From positions 146,764 to 210,763 of the forward strand of contig CAVOZI010000012.1 of the NCBI GenBank assembly GCA_963700895.1: DNA of 64,000 bases, given 5' to 3'. The DNA is from Anderseniella sp963700895 (GTDB lineage Bacteria > Pseudomonadota > Alphaproteobacteria > Rhizobiales > Aestuariivirgaceae). Within the stretch, counting starts at the first letter, position 1. Every line of letters begins with the position of its first letter. The notes under the pieces are model-generated. The model saw only the letters and a list, made by a program, of their open reading frames with translations. It made no database searches and was not told the origin of the DNA. Both the position numbers and the translations under genes were made by a program. Below, one piece after another: positions 36,220-46,070 of the stretch.

Positions 36220-36541
36220 GTCAGCTTTTGGATTCTTTCGGCAATCCCCAGTGCAAAGTAGCGTTTAGTGAAACATATTCCATGATACTCCGACAGACCC
36301 GTTGGTGCAGAGTCAGATTTCAAATTGCCGGAGTATGGAGAGCGTTTTTCGGCTTCGGTTCAACTCCTGATGGTTTCGGTCATCTCTGAGAGGGTCTGCT
36401 GTTGCTCCGAGAACGGACTATCTGTCCGGCCACCCGAACCGGCAGCTTAGTGCCAACTGCAGACATCGGACTTTGAATTCCCTATTATGATGACTAGCGT
36501 CGATCTGGGTCTTCGGGTGTCTGCATGGGAAGAAGGCGAAT
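36220..36541. other. Gene-free stretch between divergent cyclase genes
   Basis: About 320 bases that must contain the promoters of both cyclase genes. The part 36395-36475 has CGGACTATCTGTCCGGCC, an inverted repeat, and the end-like words TTAGTGCCAACTGCAG that recall family A repeats. No gene seen. Confidence 0.45.
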
Positions 36542-37416
36542 ATGCTGAGACGGCTTTCTACAATCATGGCAGCGGACGTTGTCAGCTATTCCGCCAGAAT
36601 GCGTGAAGATGAAACAGGCACTATCAACCGCATCTCGCGGCTTAGTGAACTGTTTCAAGAGGTAGCCTCAGCCCATAATGGGCGAATTTTCAACCGCGCA
36701 GGTGACGGCTTCCTTTTGGAGTTCTCAAGCCCAGTGGCTGCCGTTCGTTGTGCATATGATTTGCAACTTCAGCTAGGTGAACCAATAACAAAAAAGGAGG
36801 TTGGACTTCAGGTCAGGATCGGAATCCATCTCGCCGACATAGTCGTTGATGGTGACGATCTGCTCGGCGATGGGGTGAATATCGCTAGCCGTATCGAATC
36901 GGAAGCAGAGCCAGGGATGGTTCTCGTTAGTAGTTCTGTTTTCGACCACGTAAAGCGATCCGCCCAGCTCAAATTTGAAAACCGGGGACCCCGGCAACTC
37001 AAGAACATTGCCGAACCAGTGACTGTCTATTCTGTGGTAGGCGAGCTTGGAACACACAGTTGTGGAACCGCCCTCATCGAAGATAGCAGTCTTCCTGATA
37101 TTGCGAGCTCGCAGAAATCCACTAACTCGGTGATCGTGATTCCCTTCAAGAACATGAGCAATGATCCTGAGCAGGAGTATTTTGCCGATGGTCTAACGGA
37201 AGACATCATCACCGAATTATCACGGTTCCCCGACATTCTTACGATCTCCAGAAACACCAGTTTCGGCTTGAAAGGAATGACGGTCGATTCCCGCGAACTT
37301 GGTAAAAAGTTCGGCGTCCAGTTCTGCCTCGAGGGTGGGGTCCGAAAGTTGGGCAATCGTGTAAGGGTCAATGCATATCTGACAGATGCCGAGTCTGGTG
37401 ATCAGCTCTGGACTGA

Positions 37417-38577
37417 TACCAACCGGCGTAGTGGTTGACTCAAGTGGGTAGGCAAATCAGCGATTGTCTGACTCGATGTGGCAAACAGGAGGTTTGCCAT
37501 GGTTGCTGCGACACCCCTTCGCTCTGACTTCTCTGCCACGGATATGAGGGTTCTGGCCCGGGCATCGAAGGATGCCAACCAGACCCGGCGTCTGTTGGCC
37601 TTGGCGAGTATTTATGATGGCGGCTCACGCCGGGCTGCCGCCAAGGTTGGCGGCGTCACGGCGCAGATCATCCGTGACTGGGTGGTGCGGTTCAATGCCA
37701 GAGGTCCCGATGGCCTGCTGGATGGCAAGGCGCCCGGGCGGGTGCCAAAGCTGAACGAGGCACAGCGGCAGGCGCTGGTTGAGCTGATTGAGCGTGGCCC
37801 AATCCCGGCGATTGACGAGGTGGTGCGCTGGCGCCTGAAGGACCTGGTCCAGTGGGTGTACCGGGAGTACCGCATCTCCATTGATGAAAGCACGTTGGGG
37901 CGGATGTTGAAGGCGATGGGCTACCGCAAGCTGTCGGCCCGGCCACACCATCATGCCCAGAACGAGCTGCAGGCAGAGCATTTTAAAAAAAAGCTTCCCG
38001 GAACAGATCGACGCCATCCAATGTGGCCTGCCGGCCGACACCGCGATAGAGCTGTGGTGGCAGGATGAGGCCCGTATCGGGCAGAAGAACAAGATCACCC
38101 GGCGCTGGGCCCGGCGTGGCACCAGGCCATCAGCCCCGCAGGACCAGCGCACTTCATCGGCCTATATCTTCGGGGCCATCTGCCCGGCCAAAGGCAAGGG
38201 AGCTGGCCTGGTGATGCCGTGGTGCGATACCGAGGCCATGAATGCGCATCTTGTCGAGATCAGTGCCCAGGTCGATATCGGCGCCCATGCCGTCCTCATC
38301 CTCGATCAGGCTGGATGGCATTCCTCGAAGCAACTCAAGGTCCCCGGCAACATCACGCTGCTGTTCCTGCCGCCGAAGTCGCCAGAACTCAATCCGGTTG
38401 AGAACGTCTGGCAGTACCTGCGTGACAACTGGCTGTCCAATCGGGTCTTCCGCTCCTACGACGATATTGTCGCTCTGTCATGTCAGGCCTGGAACAACCT
38501 CATCGACCAGCCCTGGAAGATCATGTCCATCGGCTTGCGTGACTGGGCGCATCGGTACTGATCAATGCCGGTTGGTA
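37417..38577 (+). mobile_element. IS630-like insertion sequence, copy 3
   Basis: A 1161-bp element in opposite orientation to copies 1 and 2, with TACCAACCGGC ends and flanking TGA at 37414-37416 and 38578-38580. It splits the cyclase gene. Only the 3-bp assignment of the duplication restores the host frame. Near-identical to copy 2, so transposition between them is probably recent. Confidence 0.93.
37478..38561 (+). CDS. IS630-like transposase, two frames joined by slippage (copy 3)
   Basis: Frame A 37478-38068 and frame B 37953-38561. They meet at CATTTTAAAAAAAAGC, whose eight A allow loss of one A or a +1 shift. The helix-turn-helix, then DEARIG, LILDQAGWHSS and ELNPVENVW give the DDE catalytic set. 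AGGAGG stands 7 bases before the ATG. Fused length is about 360 residues. Confidence 0.9.
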
Positions 38578-39489
38578 TGAGCGTGCAGATTGCAACTTTG
38601 AGGACCTGTTTGATTTCCAGGATGACCTCGTCGCAAAGATCGTTTCGAGTGTAGCTGGTCAGATAGAACGACAGGTCGAAGCGACTGCTCAGAGAAAACG
38701 TCCCAATGACCTGGAAGCTTATGAATGTTTCATTCGTGGTCTATCGCATCACCGTATTGGTGGCGTCACCAAAGAAAATGCAGAACAGGCGGTGTACTGG
38801 TTTGATGAAGCCCTGAAGCGAGACCCGGGGTATGGACGTGTCCACGCATGGAGGGCGTGTGCTGTTGCCACCGTGGCAGAATGGACCGGTGAAGACGTAT
38901 GGCAAGAGCTGGTTGAATCAGGAAAACGTGCAATTGAGCTTGACGAGACAGATGCTGAAAGCCATCGGATCGCCGGTTCACTTGCGATCTACAGTCGAGA
39001 TTTCGAGCGGGCCAAATATCACTTCAATCGCGCTATAGAGCTTAACCCCAATCACGCGTTTATCGTGGGTCGAATGGGCGAACTTCACAATTTTCTGGGA
39101 GACGGAGAGTTCTGCTCTCAAGTATCAAAAACGTGCCAAGATACTTGATCCGTTCTTGCCCGAGTATTGCCGCGAGCTGGAGGCAGTAGCGTACTATTTG
39201 ATGAAAGACTATGAAGCTTGCTATCGCGTAGTGGACGAATTCATCCGACCAACACGCCGGGCAGCTGCTTACCGTGCCGCGGCTGCTACTCATATGCATG
39301 ATGAGGGCACCCTTGGCAAAGCGGTTAGGGCCCTTCTGCTGCTCGATCCCAATTTTGAGCCACATCAGTTCATTGAGACGGAGTTCTACAAGGACCGGGC
39401 AATAGCAAAAAGCTTGGAAGCAGAATTGAACGAAGCTTTGGAGACAGCTTCCCTTCGCCGGACAGGATAATCGTATCGCGTTAGCTCCG

Positions 39490-41234
39490 TCACTCCTCAT
39501 AGGATTCCACAGCACTCAGAAGCTCCGCGTAGAGATCGTGAAGTTTCTGTGGGAACGGCATCGCCTCAAGGTACTTCGCGATGGTGAAGTCCGGCTGCCT
39601 GGCGACAAGTTCCCGCAACACCTCCCGGGCTTCTGAAAGGCGGCCTGCCCCTGACAACGCGGTCATCAAAGGACGGCGAATCCAGTTGGCAGATGGTCGT
39701 TCGCGCAGAGCACGTTGGAATTCAGCGACCGATTCCTCGTGCCGCCCCAAGGAAAGGAGCGCCGCGCCCATACCCACGTGGTTGTTGAAGTGGATCGGGT
39801 CCAGTGGGCTGAGGCGGAGTGCCTTCTCGAAGCGATCCAACGCCCTCTGTCCGTTATTGGTGTAGACATCGACCCACGCAAGCCGGCTCCATGCCCAGGC
39901 GGAGTTGGGGTCTAGCGCAATGGCGCGTTCCAGAATGAGCCGCGCAGTCTCTTGGTGTCTGGCAATACTTTGCACCGCACCCAAGACTGTAAGCACAAGT
40001 GGATCGTCACCGCTGCCCTGGGCGGCAAGCTCAGCGCACCGCAGTGCCTCAGTAATGCTGCCAGCATGGTCGTTGGTCCAGTTGTAGACGGCGAATTGCG
40101 CATGACACCAGGCGGTGAGCGCCAGCGCCATAGGGTAATCCGGATCCGCCGCCAGCGCCTTCTGAAGGAGTTCCAGCGCCCGGATTGCTTCTCTTTGATC
40201 CAGCATCCAGACGTGACGCATGGCGCGCATCGTGTAGTCGTAGGCGTTGAGGTCTTGCGGAGCCTTTCGACCCGTTCGCTCCACCTCCGCCAACCGTATC
40301 GACGGCTGGATCGCGCCGGCCACCTGTTCGGTTATCCGGTCCTGCAAATCGAAAATATCTTCGAGTGCGCCGTCGTATTTCTCTGCCCAGATGTGCGCCC
40401 CGCCCGCCGTCTCGATCAACTGTACGGTGATCCTGACCCGGTTGCCGGCTCGTTGCACGGAGCCTTCCAGAACATAGGCGACGCCAAGTTCGCGGCCTAT
40501 GTCACGAATATTCATCGGCTGCCCCTTGTAGGCGAAGGCTGAGTTGCGGGCGATGACGAAGAAGCTGCGAATGCGCGATAGCGCGGCGGTGATGGACTCG
40601 ACCACACCGTCGGCAAAATACTCCTGCTCCGGATCGCCGGACATGTTGTCGAAGGGCAGCACCGCTACCGAAGGCTTGTCGGGAAGCGGCGGCGCAGCCA
40701 TCGTCCTTGTGGATTTGGCAGGGGACGGGACACCTGCGGGGTCCCACAGCCAGACCTGGATTGGACGGTCGATGTTCTTCAGCTCGCGCAGACCCCCGTC
40801 GCGGAATTCCGCTCCGATCCGGCCCACCACAATTCCCGCACAGCGCCGGAAAGGGCGACGCCACCAGGCTCCGCCACCGCCTCCAGTCGCGCAGCGATGT
40901 TCACCCCGTCGCCCAGGATGTCACCATCCTCGATCACCACATCGCCAACATTGATGCCTATGCGAAAACGCAGACGTTCTTCGCTAGCCGCCAAGGTCGA
41001 CTGTACAGACATGGCGCAGCCCATCGCATCCACTGCGGAAGGGAACTCGACCAAGAGTCCGTCCCCCGTGGTCTTGACGATGCGCCCGCCATGCTCGGCG
41101 ATCGCTGGGTCGAATACTTCCTTGCGCACGGTGCGCAGGGCTGCCAGCGTGCCGGCCTCGTCGGCCGACATCATACGCGAGTAGCCAACAAGGTCGGCTG
41201 CGAGGATTGCCACGAGTTTTCGTTCAATGCGCAT
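39490..41234 (-). pseudogene. Class III cyclase-TolB-TPR protein with one frameshift
   Basis: The first frame (ATG 41234, MRIERKLVAILAADLVGYSR) carries the cyclase domain with TTGDGLLVEFPSAVDAMGCA and EDGDILGDGVNIAARLEAVA. The second frame, ending 39490, carries RIGAEFRDGGLRELKNIDRP, the TolB-like SVAVLPFDNMSGDPEQEYFA and a long TPR region. They would join as GAVRE-IVVGRIG near 40827-40837 if one base were added. Repaired, the protein is about 581 residues. The two cyclase-type pseudogenes at 36542 and here face each other tail to tail with 19 bases between stops. A single-base break could also be a sequence error. Confidence 0.85.
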
Positions 41235-41279
41235 GCTGGATATTTGTAATTGAATCCGGCGGACAGGGTCGAGAGCAGA

Positions 41280-41738
41280 TTAAAATATCCACCGCGGTGT
41301 CTGGTCTTGTTGCTGTGAGTGGTATTGAAGCCGGACGCGGAAACCATGCCTTGAGCGAAAACGCGTTGCTCCAGGAGGCAGGTAAAGGCATTGCGCGCGC
41401 CTTCGCGTCTGGAGACAGATGAAGTACCAGCGATAGCCTCCAAGCGGCTGAGGAAAGCGCTCCAACTCGAATTTCTCGTCGATGCTTTGTGGCTCACTGC
41501 CGCGTGGTGTGGTGGTGTACTGGACTCGGAACCAAGGAGCATCGCCGCTAGAGCAGAAGCTGTAACCGATGTTGGCGATCTGCTCGCTGGAATGGGTGTA
41601 TGACCAGACCAGCTTTCCGGTGGCGAATGCAATGTCGGGAATAAACTGCCCTAGCCTGCGAAGGCGTCGCAAATCCAGTTTCAAACCGTTTTCAATGACC
41701 GGCAATGAGCCTTGCCTTTCAGAACCAAACCCGCCCAT
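41280..41738 (-). CDS. Conserved alphaproteobacterial protein of unknown function
   Basis: From ATG 41738 the frame gives 152 residues beginning MGGFGSERQGSLPVIENGLK, then LDLRRLRRLGQF, a beta-rich centre, and the zinc-ribbon-like end YRWYFICLQTRRRAQCLYLP with TRFRSRHGFRVRLQYHSQQQ. The N-terminal GGFGS and the late Trp-x-Phe-x-Cys...Cys-x-Leu-Tyr-Leu-Pro pattern recur in a common protein family of alphaproteobacteria whose function is not known to me. The C-terminus looks a little short. A truncated paralogue lies at 42750-42964. Confidence 0.65.
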   Translation of the reverse strand: MGGFGSERQGSLPVIENGLKLDLRRLRRLGQFIPDIAFATGKLVWSYTHSSEQIANIGYSFCSSGDAPWFRVQYTTTPRGSEPQSIDEKFELERFPQPLGGYRWYFICLQTRRRAQCLYLPPGATRFRSRHGFRVRLQYHSQQQDQTPRWIF

Positions 41739-41924
41739 ATTTATCGAAATCCTGTAATAAAGTTCATCGGCCAATATTATCACGAACTCCGTTAAATGGA
41801 CGCACCGCGTCATCCGGAAGGCAAGGTGTGCGGCCTCTAGCAAGACTGCCAATTGTTATTGGAACAGGAATGCTTGCCGCCTAGCCGGATGATTTCTGGA
41901 ACGACGTTGTGAAGGACGCACCAA

Positions 41925-42131
41925 ATGGATGAAACAACTATCGACCGTGCAGCTATGGGACGCTTGTCCAAGGCTTTGGCTTTCGTCTGTGGTGCGGAGC
42001 ATTCCACGACTATTGCCCTCAGAGAGGCCGCTGAGAGCGGCTCGGAGCGAGACATAAAAAAGGCCCGCGCCTTGTTTCTGAGATTGAAGCCCGGCGAACG
42101 AAAAGCCGCTTTGGCGATGATAGACGACTGA
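41925..42131 (+). CDS. Small hypothetical protein
   Basis: A 68-residue, helix-rich charged protein: MDETTIDRAAMGRLSKALAF, a middle with Glu/Arg/Lys (EAAESGSERDIKKARALFLR) and AALAMIDD. AAGGA lies about 12 bases before the ATG. It has no recognised family. It is followed after 39 bases by a small secreted protein gene. Confidence 0.5.
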   Translation: MDETTIDRAAMGRLSKALAFVCGAEHSTTIALREAAESGSERDIKKARALFLRLKPGERKAALAMIDD

Positions 42132-42170
42132 TAGCATTGGTCCAGGTGGGACCAATAATCGGAGATAGAG

Positions 42171-42446
42171 ATGAGAAACCCAAGTCTGAAGCTGGCCTTT
42201 GCGTCTGTGGTTCTATCCTCCTGCCTCTATGCGGCTGGAGTTTCACCGGCAAGTGCGTTCGACAACGAGTTACAGGTACGTTGCCAATGGTTCCAGCAAC
42301 AGTCCTGGAAAGCTGCGCGCCAAGCAAATGAGGAACCGCCTGGGTCGCGTGCAGAAGAGCGCTTGAGACAAAAGGCGCAATGCTGGCGGCAGACCTACAA
42401 TCGCTGTCTGAGAGGCGTCATCTTCCCGCAAGAACGGCCTTGCTAG
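42171..42446 (+). CDS. Small secreted cysteine-containing hypothetical protein
   Basis: A 91-residue protein with a signal peptide (LAFASVVLSSCLYAAGVSPA, cleavage after SPASA). The mature part is basic, has Trp and Gln (CQWFQQQSWKAARQAN) and four cysteines (CQW, CWR, RCL and the final C). GGAGATAGAG stands before the ATG. It is a likely periplasmic protein, with possible disulfides. Family not recognised. Confidence 0.6.
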   Translation: MRNPSLKLAFASVVLSSCLYAAGVSPASAFDNELQVRCQWFQQQSWKAARQANEEPPGSRAEERLRQKAQCWRQTYNRCLRGVIFPQERPC

Positions 42447-42615
42447 AAGGCACAGTGACTCGCCGACGCGCGTCCTGCTAATGGACTCCGAAAGTTGTTT
42501 CGCGCGCTGGCGGAGTTCTTTGAGGCTTATTGGCTATCCATCGCGCCTACAAGCGAAGGGAAAAGTTTACTCTGCCCCCTTACCCTAGACACGGGAGCGT
42601 TTCGCTCTGGAGGGT

Positions 42616-42786
42616 ATGTTGATGAGCGTACAGTACAGGCACAATTTTGAGCAGGAAATTGTCGGCTTGCTCCGGGACATTTCGGCAACGGAGGAAGCGG
42701 TTCGTAAGGCCTTGCTTTGCGCAATGATAGGTGCGGCGGGTTTGGTGCTTTACGCTGTGTGGCAGACGACCTCGATAGCCGCATAG
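42616..42786 (+). CDS. Small membrane protein, 56 residues
   Basis: Reads MLMSVQYRHNFEQEIVGLLR, then DISATEEAVRKALLCAMIGA and AGLVLYAVWQTTSIAA. A GGAGGG ribosome-binding site lies directly before the ATG. A charged N-terminus is followed by one membrane helix. Its 3' end overlaps the antisense paralogue remnant at 42750. Function unknown. Confidence 0.5.
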   Translation: MLMSVQYRHNFEQEIVGLLRDISATEEAVRKALLCAMIGAAGLVLYAVWQTTSIAA

Positions 42787-42964
42787 CTGAAGCCGATTGC
42801 TGCAACTTTCTCTCCGGTGCGAGTGTTCGACCAGAACAGCGAACCGGAGGCAGAACCTGCTAGTCTCGAAATAGTCCCTGTTTACTCATTCGCCGCCGAT
42901 GAAGCCTCAAGCCGTCTTCAATGATTGGCAATGAGCCATGCCGTCCAGAGCCTAGTACGCCCAT
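42750..42964 (-). pseudogene. Truncated paralogue of the GGFGS conserved protein
   Basis: From ATG 42964 the sequence reads MGVLGSGRHGSLPIIEDGLR, then breaks frame and continues SLFWSNTRTGEKVAAIGFSY before a TAA at 42750. This aligns with the first half of the protein at 41280-41738 (MGGFGSERQGSLPVIENGLK; LVWSYTHSSEQIANIGYSF). The C-terminal half is missing. Confidence 0.65.
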
Positions 42965-42978
42965 TCGCGCACCTGTTG

Positions 42979-43242
42979 TCAGTTTTGCTCGTTAATCAGG
43001 TTTTCGAGTACCTGTCTCTTTTCGTCGCTTTCATTCTTTGCCTCCTCCAAGAATTTAGTTCTTGCTGAATCTGCATTAACAACAATTCTGGCAGCGAAAT
43101 TCACAGCGCTCTCATTGATAGCTCCATTTATGTAAGCGGTTGATCTGGATACGATGTTTGCGACCCTATCAATAACTTTGACATTGTCGCAGCAGGAAAC
43201 CCTGCATTGGCGAGTGTCATCCTGCCCCCCGAATGTTGGCAT
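42979..43242 (-). CDS. Hypothetical protein, possibly a fragment
   Basis: An 87-residue frame from ATG 43242. The C-terminal 65 residues are protein-like and helical (VKVIDRVANIVSRSTAYING, SARTKFLEEAKNESDEKRQV). The N-terminal 20 residues are less convincing. The open frame continues upstream antisense to the TPR gene, so the true start is unclear, and it could be the 3' end of a truncated gene. No family seen. Confidence 0.4.
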   Translation of the reverse strand: MPTFGGQDDTRQCRVSCCDNVKVIDRVANIVSRSTAYINGAINESAVNFAARIVVNADSARTKFLEEAKNESDEKRQVLENLINEQN

Positions 43243-43314
43243 CACCGGGTATCCTGGGGTATGCACGGATACATTCTTCGCCCGCGAAGGGCCCATCCCG
43301 GTTGCTGGTGACAG

Positions 43315-45307
43315 ATGTACAATTACACCAAGTCCTCCGCCAATCCGCTGAACGAGCTGGTCGCCCTGTTCAACCAGGGCAAGTTTGCCCAGGTCATCCA
43401 GAAGGGCGAGGCCCTGGCCCGGCTTGTATCCCAAGGCGGTCGTCATCCTGAACCTGCTTGGCGCATCCCATGCGCAGATGGGCAATGTGGACGCAGCCCT
43501 TGAGAGGTTCGAGAAGTCCCGCAAGCTCGACCGCAACAACCTCGACACCCTCAACAACATCGCCAACTGCCTGAAACTGCTGCAGCGCCATGACGAGGCG
43601 ATTGCGATCTATCGAAAGTGCCTCGACGCCAACCGCAACAACCACGTGGCCTGGAACAACCTCGGCGCCTGCTTCAACGCGCTGTACAGGCAGGCCGAGG
43701 CAGTGGAGGCATACCGCAAGTCCATCGCCATCAATGCGGGCTATGCGCCGGCCTGGAACAACCTTGGCAACGTCCTGCTGGATCTGGGCCAGCCGGAAGA
43801 GGCAATCGCTGCATACCAGCGCACGCTGGCGATCAATCCGTCCCATGCCGATGCTCATTCACACATGGGCAATGCCCTCAAGGAACTCGGCAGGCTGGAC
43901 GAGGCAATCGCGTCCTATGCCCGCGCGCTCGAGTTCAAGCCTGACCATGTTGTGGCGGAAGGAATGATGCTGCACCAGATGCAGCACATCTGCGACTGGA
44001 GCAGGCATGAGCAGATGGTGACTCGCTGTGCCATGCTTGGCGTGGAGACCGCCGGCATTACCCCGTTTGCCGGGCTGTCGATGGAGGATCATCCGCAGCG
44101 GCAACTGGTACGGGCACAGAAGTATGCCGCCGAACAGTTCAAGACCCCACCTGTGCCCTTCGAGACAAGGCGCGGTGCGGCCCGCGAACGCATCCGCATC
44201 GGATACTTCAGCGCCGATTTTCACGAGAACCATCCGGTTACGCAGCTGTTCACTGGCGTGGCGAGGTGCCATGACCGCTCAAGCTTCGAGTTGTTCGGCT
44301 ACGACTTCAGCGGCAAGGCAGAGCCGGGCAGCAAGGATGCCTTCAAGGCCTGTTTCGATGTGTTCACGGATGTCAGGAACACCGATACCGATGCGCTTGT
44401 CGCGCTGGCCCGCTCTCTCGAACTCGATATCGCGGTGGACCTGAACGGGTATACCGCGCAGAACCGGGCGCACTGGTTCCAGCGCAGGCTCGCCCCGATC
44501 CAGGTGAACTTTCTGGGATATCCGGGAACCATGGGGGCGGACTTCCTGGATTACATCGTTGCTGATCCGGTGGTGATCCCGGAGGAGCAGCGGGCGTTCT
44601 ACAGCGAGAAGGTGGTCTTGCTGCCGCACTGCTACCTGCCCAATGACGATCAACGTGGAATCGCTGCAACTGCGACGGCCCGCGCCGATTTCGGCCTGCC
44701 GGAAGACGCAGTGGTGTTTTGCTGCTTCAACTCGCCCTACAAGATCAGCCCGCGCGAGTTCGGCATCTGGATGCGGGTGCTGGACCGGGTCGAAGGCAGC
44801 GTGCTGTGGGTGTCCAAGTCCAACCAGTGGGCCATTGTCAACTTGCGCAAGGAGGCAGCAGCCCGCGGCATCGACCCGGACCGGCTGATCATTGCAGGCC
44901 GCGTGCCGCAGAATGCCGATCACCTGGCACGGTTGAAGCATGCCGACCTGTTCCTCGACACGTTTGCCTACAACGCCCATGCAACCGCCTGCGATGCGCT
45001 GTGGGCGGGCTTGCCGGTGGTCACGAAGCAGGGCAAGCAGTTTGCCGCTCGGGTGGCGGCGAGCGCACTCACCGCTGCCAGTTTGCCGGAGTTGATCGCC
45101 TCGACGGATGAGGAGTATGAGGCGCTGATCCTGGATCTGGCGATGAACCGTGACAAGCTTGCCGCGATCAGGGCAAAGCTGGCGGCGAACCGCAACGCTT
45201 GCCCGTTGTTCGACACGGCCTTGTTCACCCGCAGTCTGGAGGATGGTTTCCGGCAGGCGCACCAGCGTTTGCTTGACGGGCAACCACCGGCAGACATCCG
45301 GGTTTGA
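43315..45307 (+). pseudogene. TPR/O-GlcNAc transferase-like (SPINDLY, GT41) protein, frame broken near the start
   Basis: The first frame (ATG 43315, MYNYTKSSANPLNELVALFN) runs into the second (YPKAVVILNLLGASHAQMGN) if one base is dropped near 43424-43428 (GEALARL-YPK). Four to five TPR units follow to about residue 210 (DTLNNIANCLKLLQRHDEAI, APAWNNLGNVLLDLGQPEEA). The GT41 domain follows, with IRIGYFSADFHENHPVTQLF, DLNGYTAQNRAHWFQRRLAP and QVNFLGYPGTMGADFLDYIV. Repaired length is about 663 residues. Such bacterial proteins glycosylate other proteins, for example flagellins; no flagellin gene is in the window. Confidence 0.85.
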
Positions 45308-45311
45308 ATTT

Positions 45312-46070
45312 CTATACAGTCAGCGTTGCCTGAACGCAGGTCACGCCATCCGGGGTTTCGGCGGTGAGCTTGTAGCGGCCGGGCGCAGCGGGCGGGTGCA
45401 GCGTGAAGGTGAGGGTGGTTCCGGCCAGCACCGGCGACAGAAACATCGCGTCGAGCGCAGCGGGGGCCGGACACTGCAGCGCATCGGCGGCAAAGGCACT
45501 CATCATGCCAAGCACGAGCATGCCAGGCGCAATCGGGGCGGCAAGACCGAGGCTGGCGGCAGCGGCCGGGTCGTGGTGGATCGGGTTGCTGTCGCCCGAA
45601 GCGTCCTGGTAGGCGCGGAAGAGCTCCACATCAAGGCAGGACGTCTCCAGCCTTGCCATTGCTGGCGCGGCGTCAGCGGGGTCAACCGCAGCCATTGGAC
45701 GGGGCGGCGGGAGCCGGTCTGCCAGCACGATCGTCGAGTTCGCTTCGCAGACTGGTCCGCTTGCATCCGCAAGGGCAAGCCGGATGGTGGCGCGGGCAGG
45801 GCGCAAGGTCAGCTTGACCTCGCCCGTCAGCGCCACGCCATGCTGCAGCGGTTTGCTGTAACGGAAACTCTGCACGGCATGGACGGGCAGCTTTCCGTCC
45901 TTCTGGCACTGGGCGGCCAGCTCCGCCACGGCCTCGCTATCCGGTAGCAGGCAGATGGGCCATGTCGGCGGCATCGCATCGTGCTGCCAGCCTAAGACGC
46001 GGGCGAACTCCGCCAGTTGCCGGTCTGACGGCGTTGCCGCCACCTGCCAGACAGACGCGGTATCCGTCAT
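45312..46070 (-). CDS. MaoC-like hydratase/dehydratase
   Basis: A 252-residue double hot-dog protein. The second half has the hydratase-2 motif: FRAYQDASGDSNPIHHDPAA, with the Asp-x5-His pair, then GLAAPIAPGMLVLGMMSA. It hydrates or dehydrates an acyl thioester. It follows the ketoacyl synthase with an ATGA overlap, so it belongs to the acyl operon, where it would serve as the 3-hydroxyacyl dehydratase step. Confidence 0.85.
   Translation of the reverse strand: MTDTASVWQVAATPSDRQLAEFARVLGWQHDAMPPTWPICLLPDSEAVAELAAQCQKDGKLPVHAVQSFRYSKPLQHGVALTGEVKLTLRPARATIRLALADASGPVCEANSTIVLADRLPPPRPMAAVDPADAAPAMARLETSCLDVELFRAYQDASGDSNPIHHDPAAAASLGLAAPIAPGMLVLGMMSAFAADALQCPAPAALDAMFLSPVLAGTTLTFTLHPPAAPGRYKLTAETPDGVTCVQATLTV

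Larger units (their letters stand above)
36542..39470 (+). pseudogene. Class III cyclase-TolB-TPR protein split by IS copy 3 and by a frameshift
   Basis: The 5' part (36542-37416) has the cyclase domain (MLRRLSTIMAADVVSYSARM, GDDLLGDGVNIASRIESEAE) and a TolB-like domain (VIVIPFKNMSNDPEQEYFAD). IS copy 3 lies inside the latter. Deleting the IS and one TGA gives QLWTERADCNFEDLFDFQ, in frame and colinear with intact relatives, then TPR helices to GDGEF. A second lesion near 39104-39115, one surplus base, moves the rest (ALKYQKRAKILDPFLPEYCR to SLRRTG) out of frame. Repaired, it would be about 585 residues. It is clearly inactive as it stands. Confidence 0.88.
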
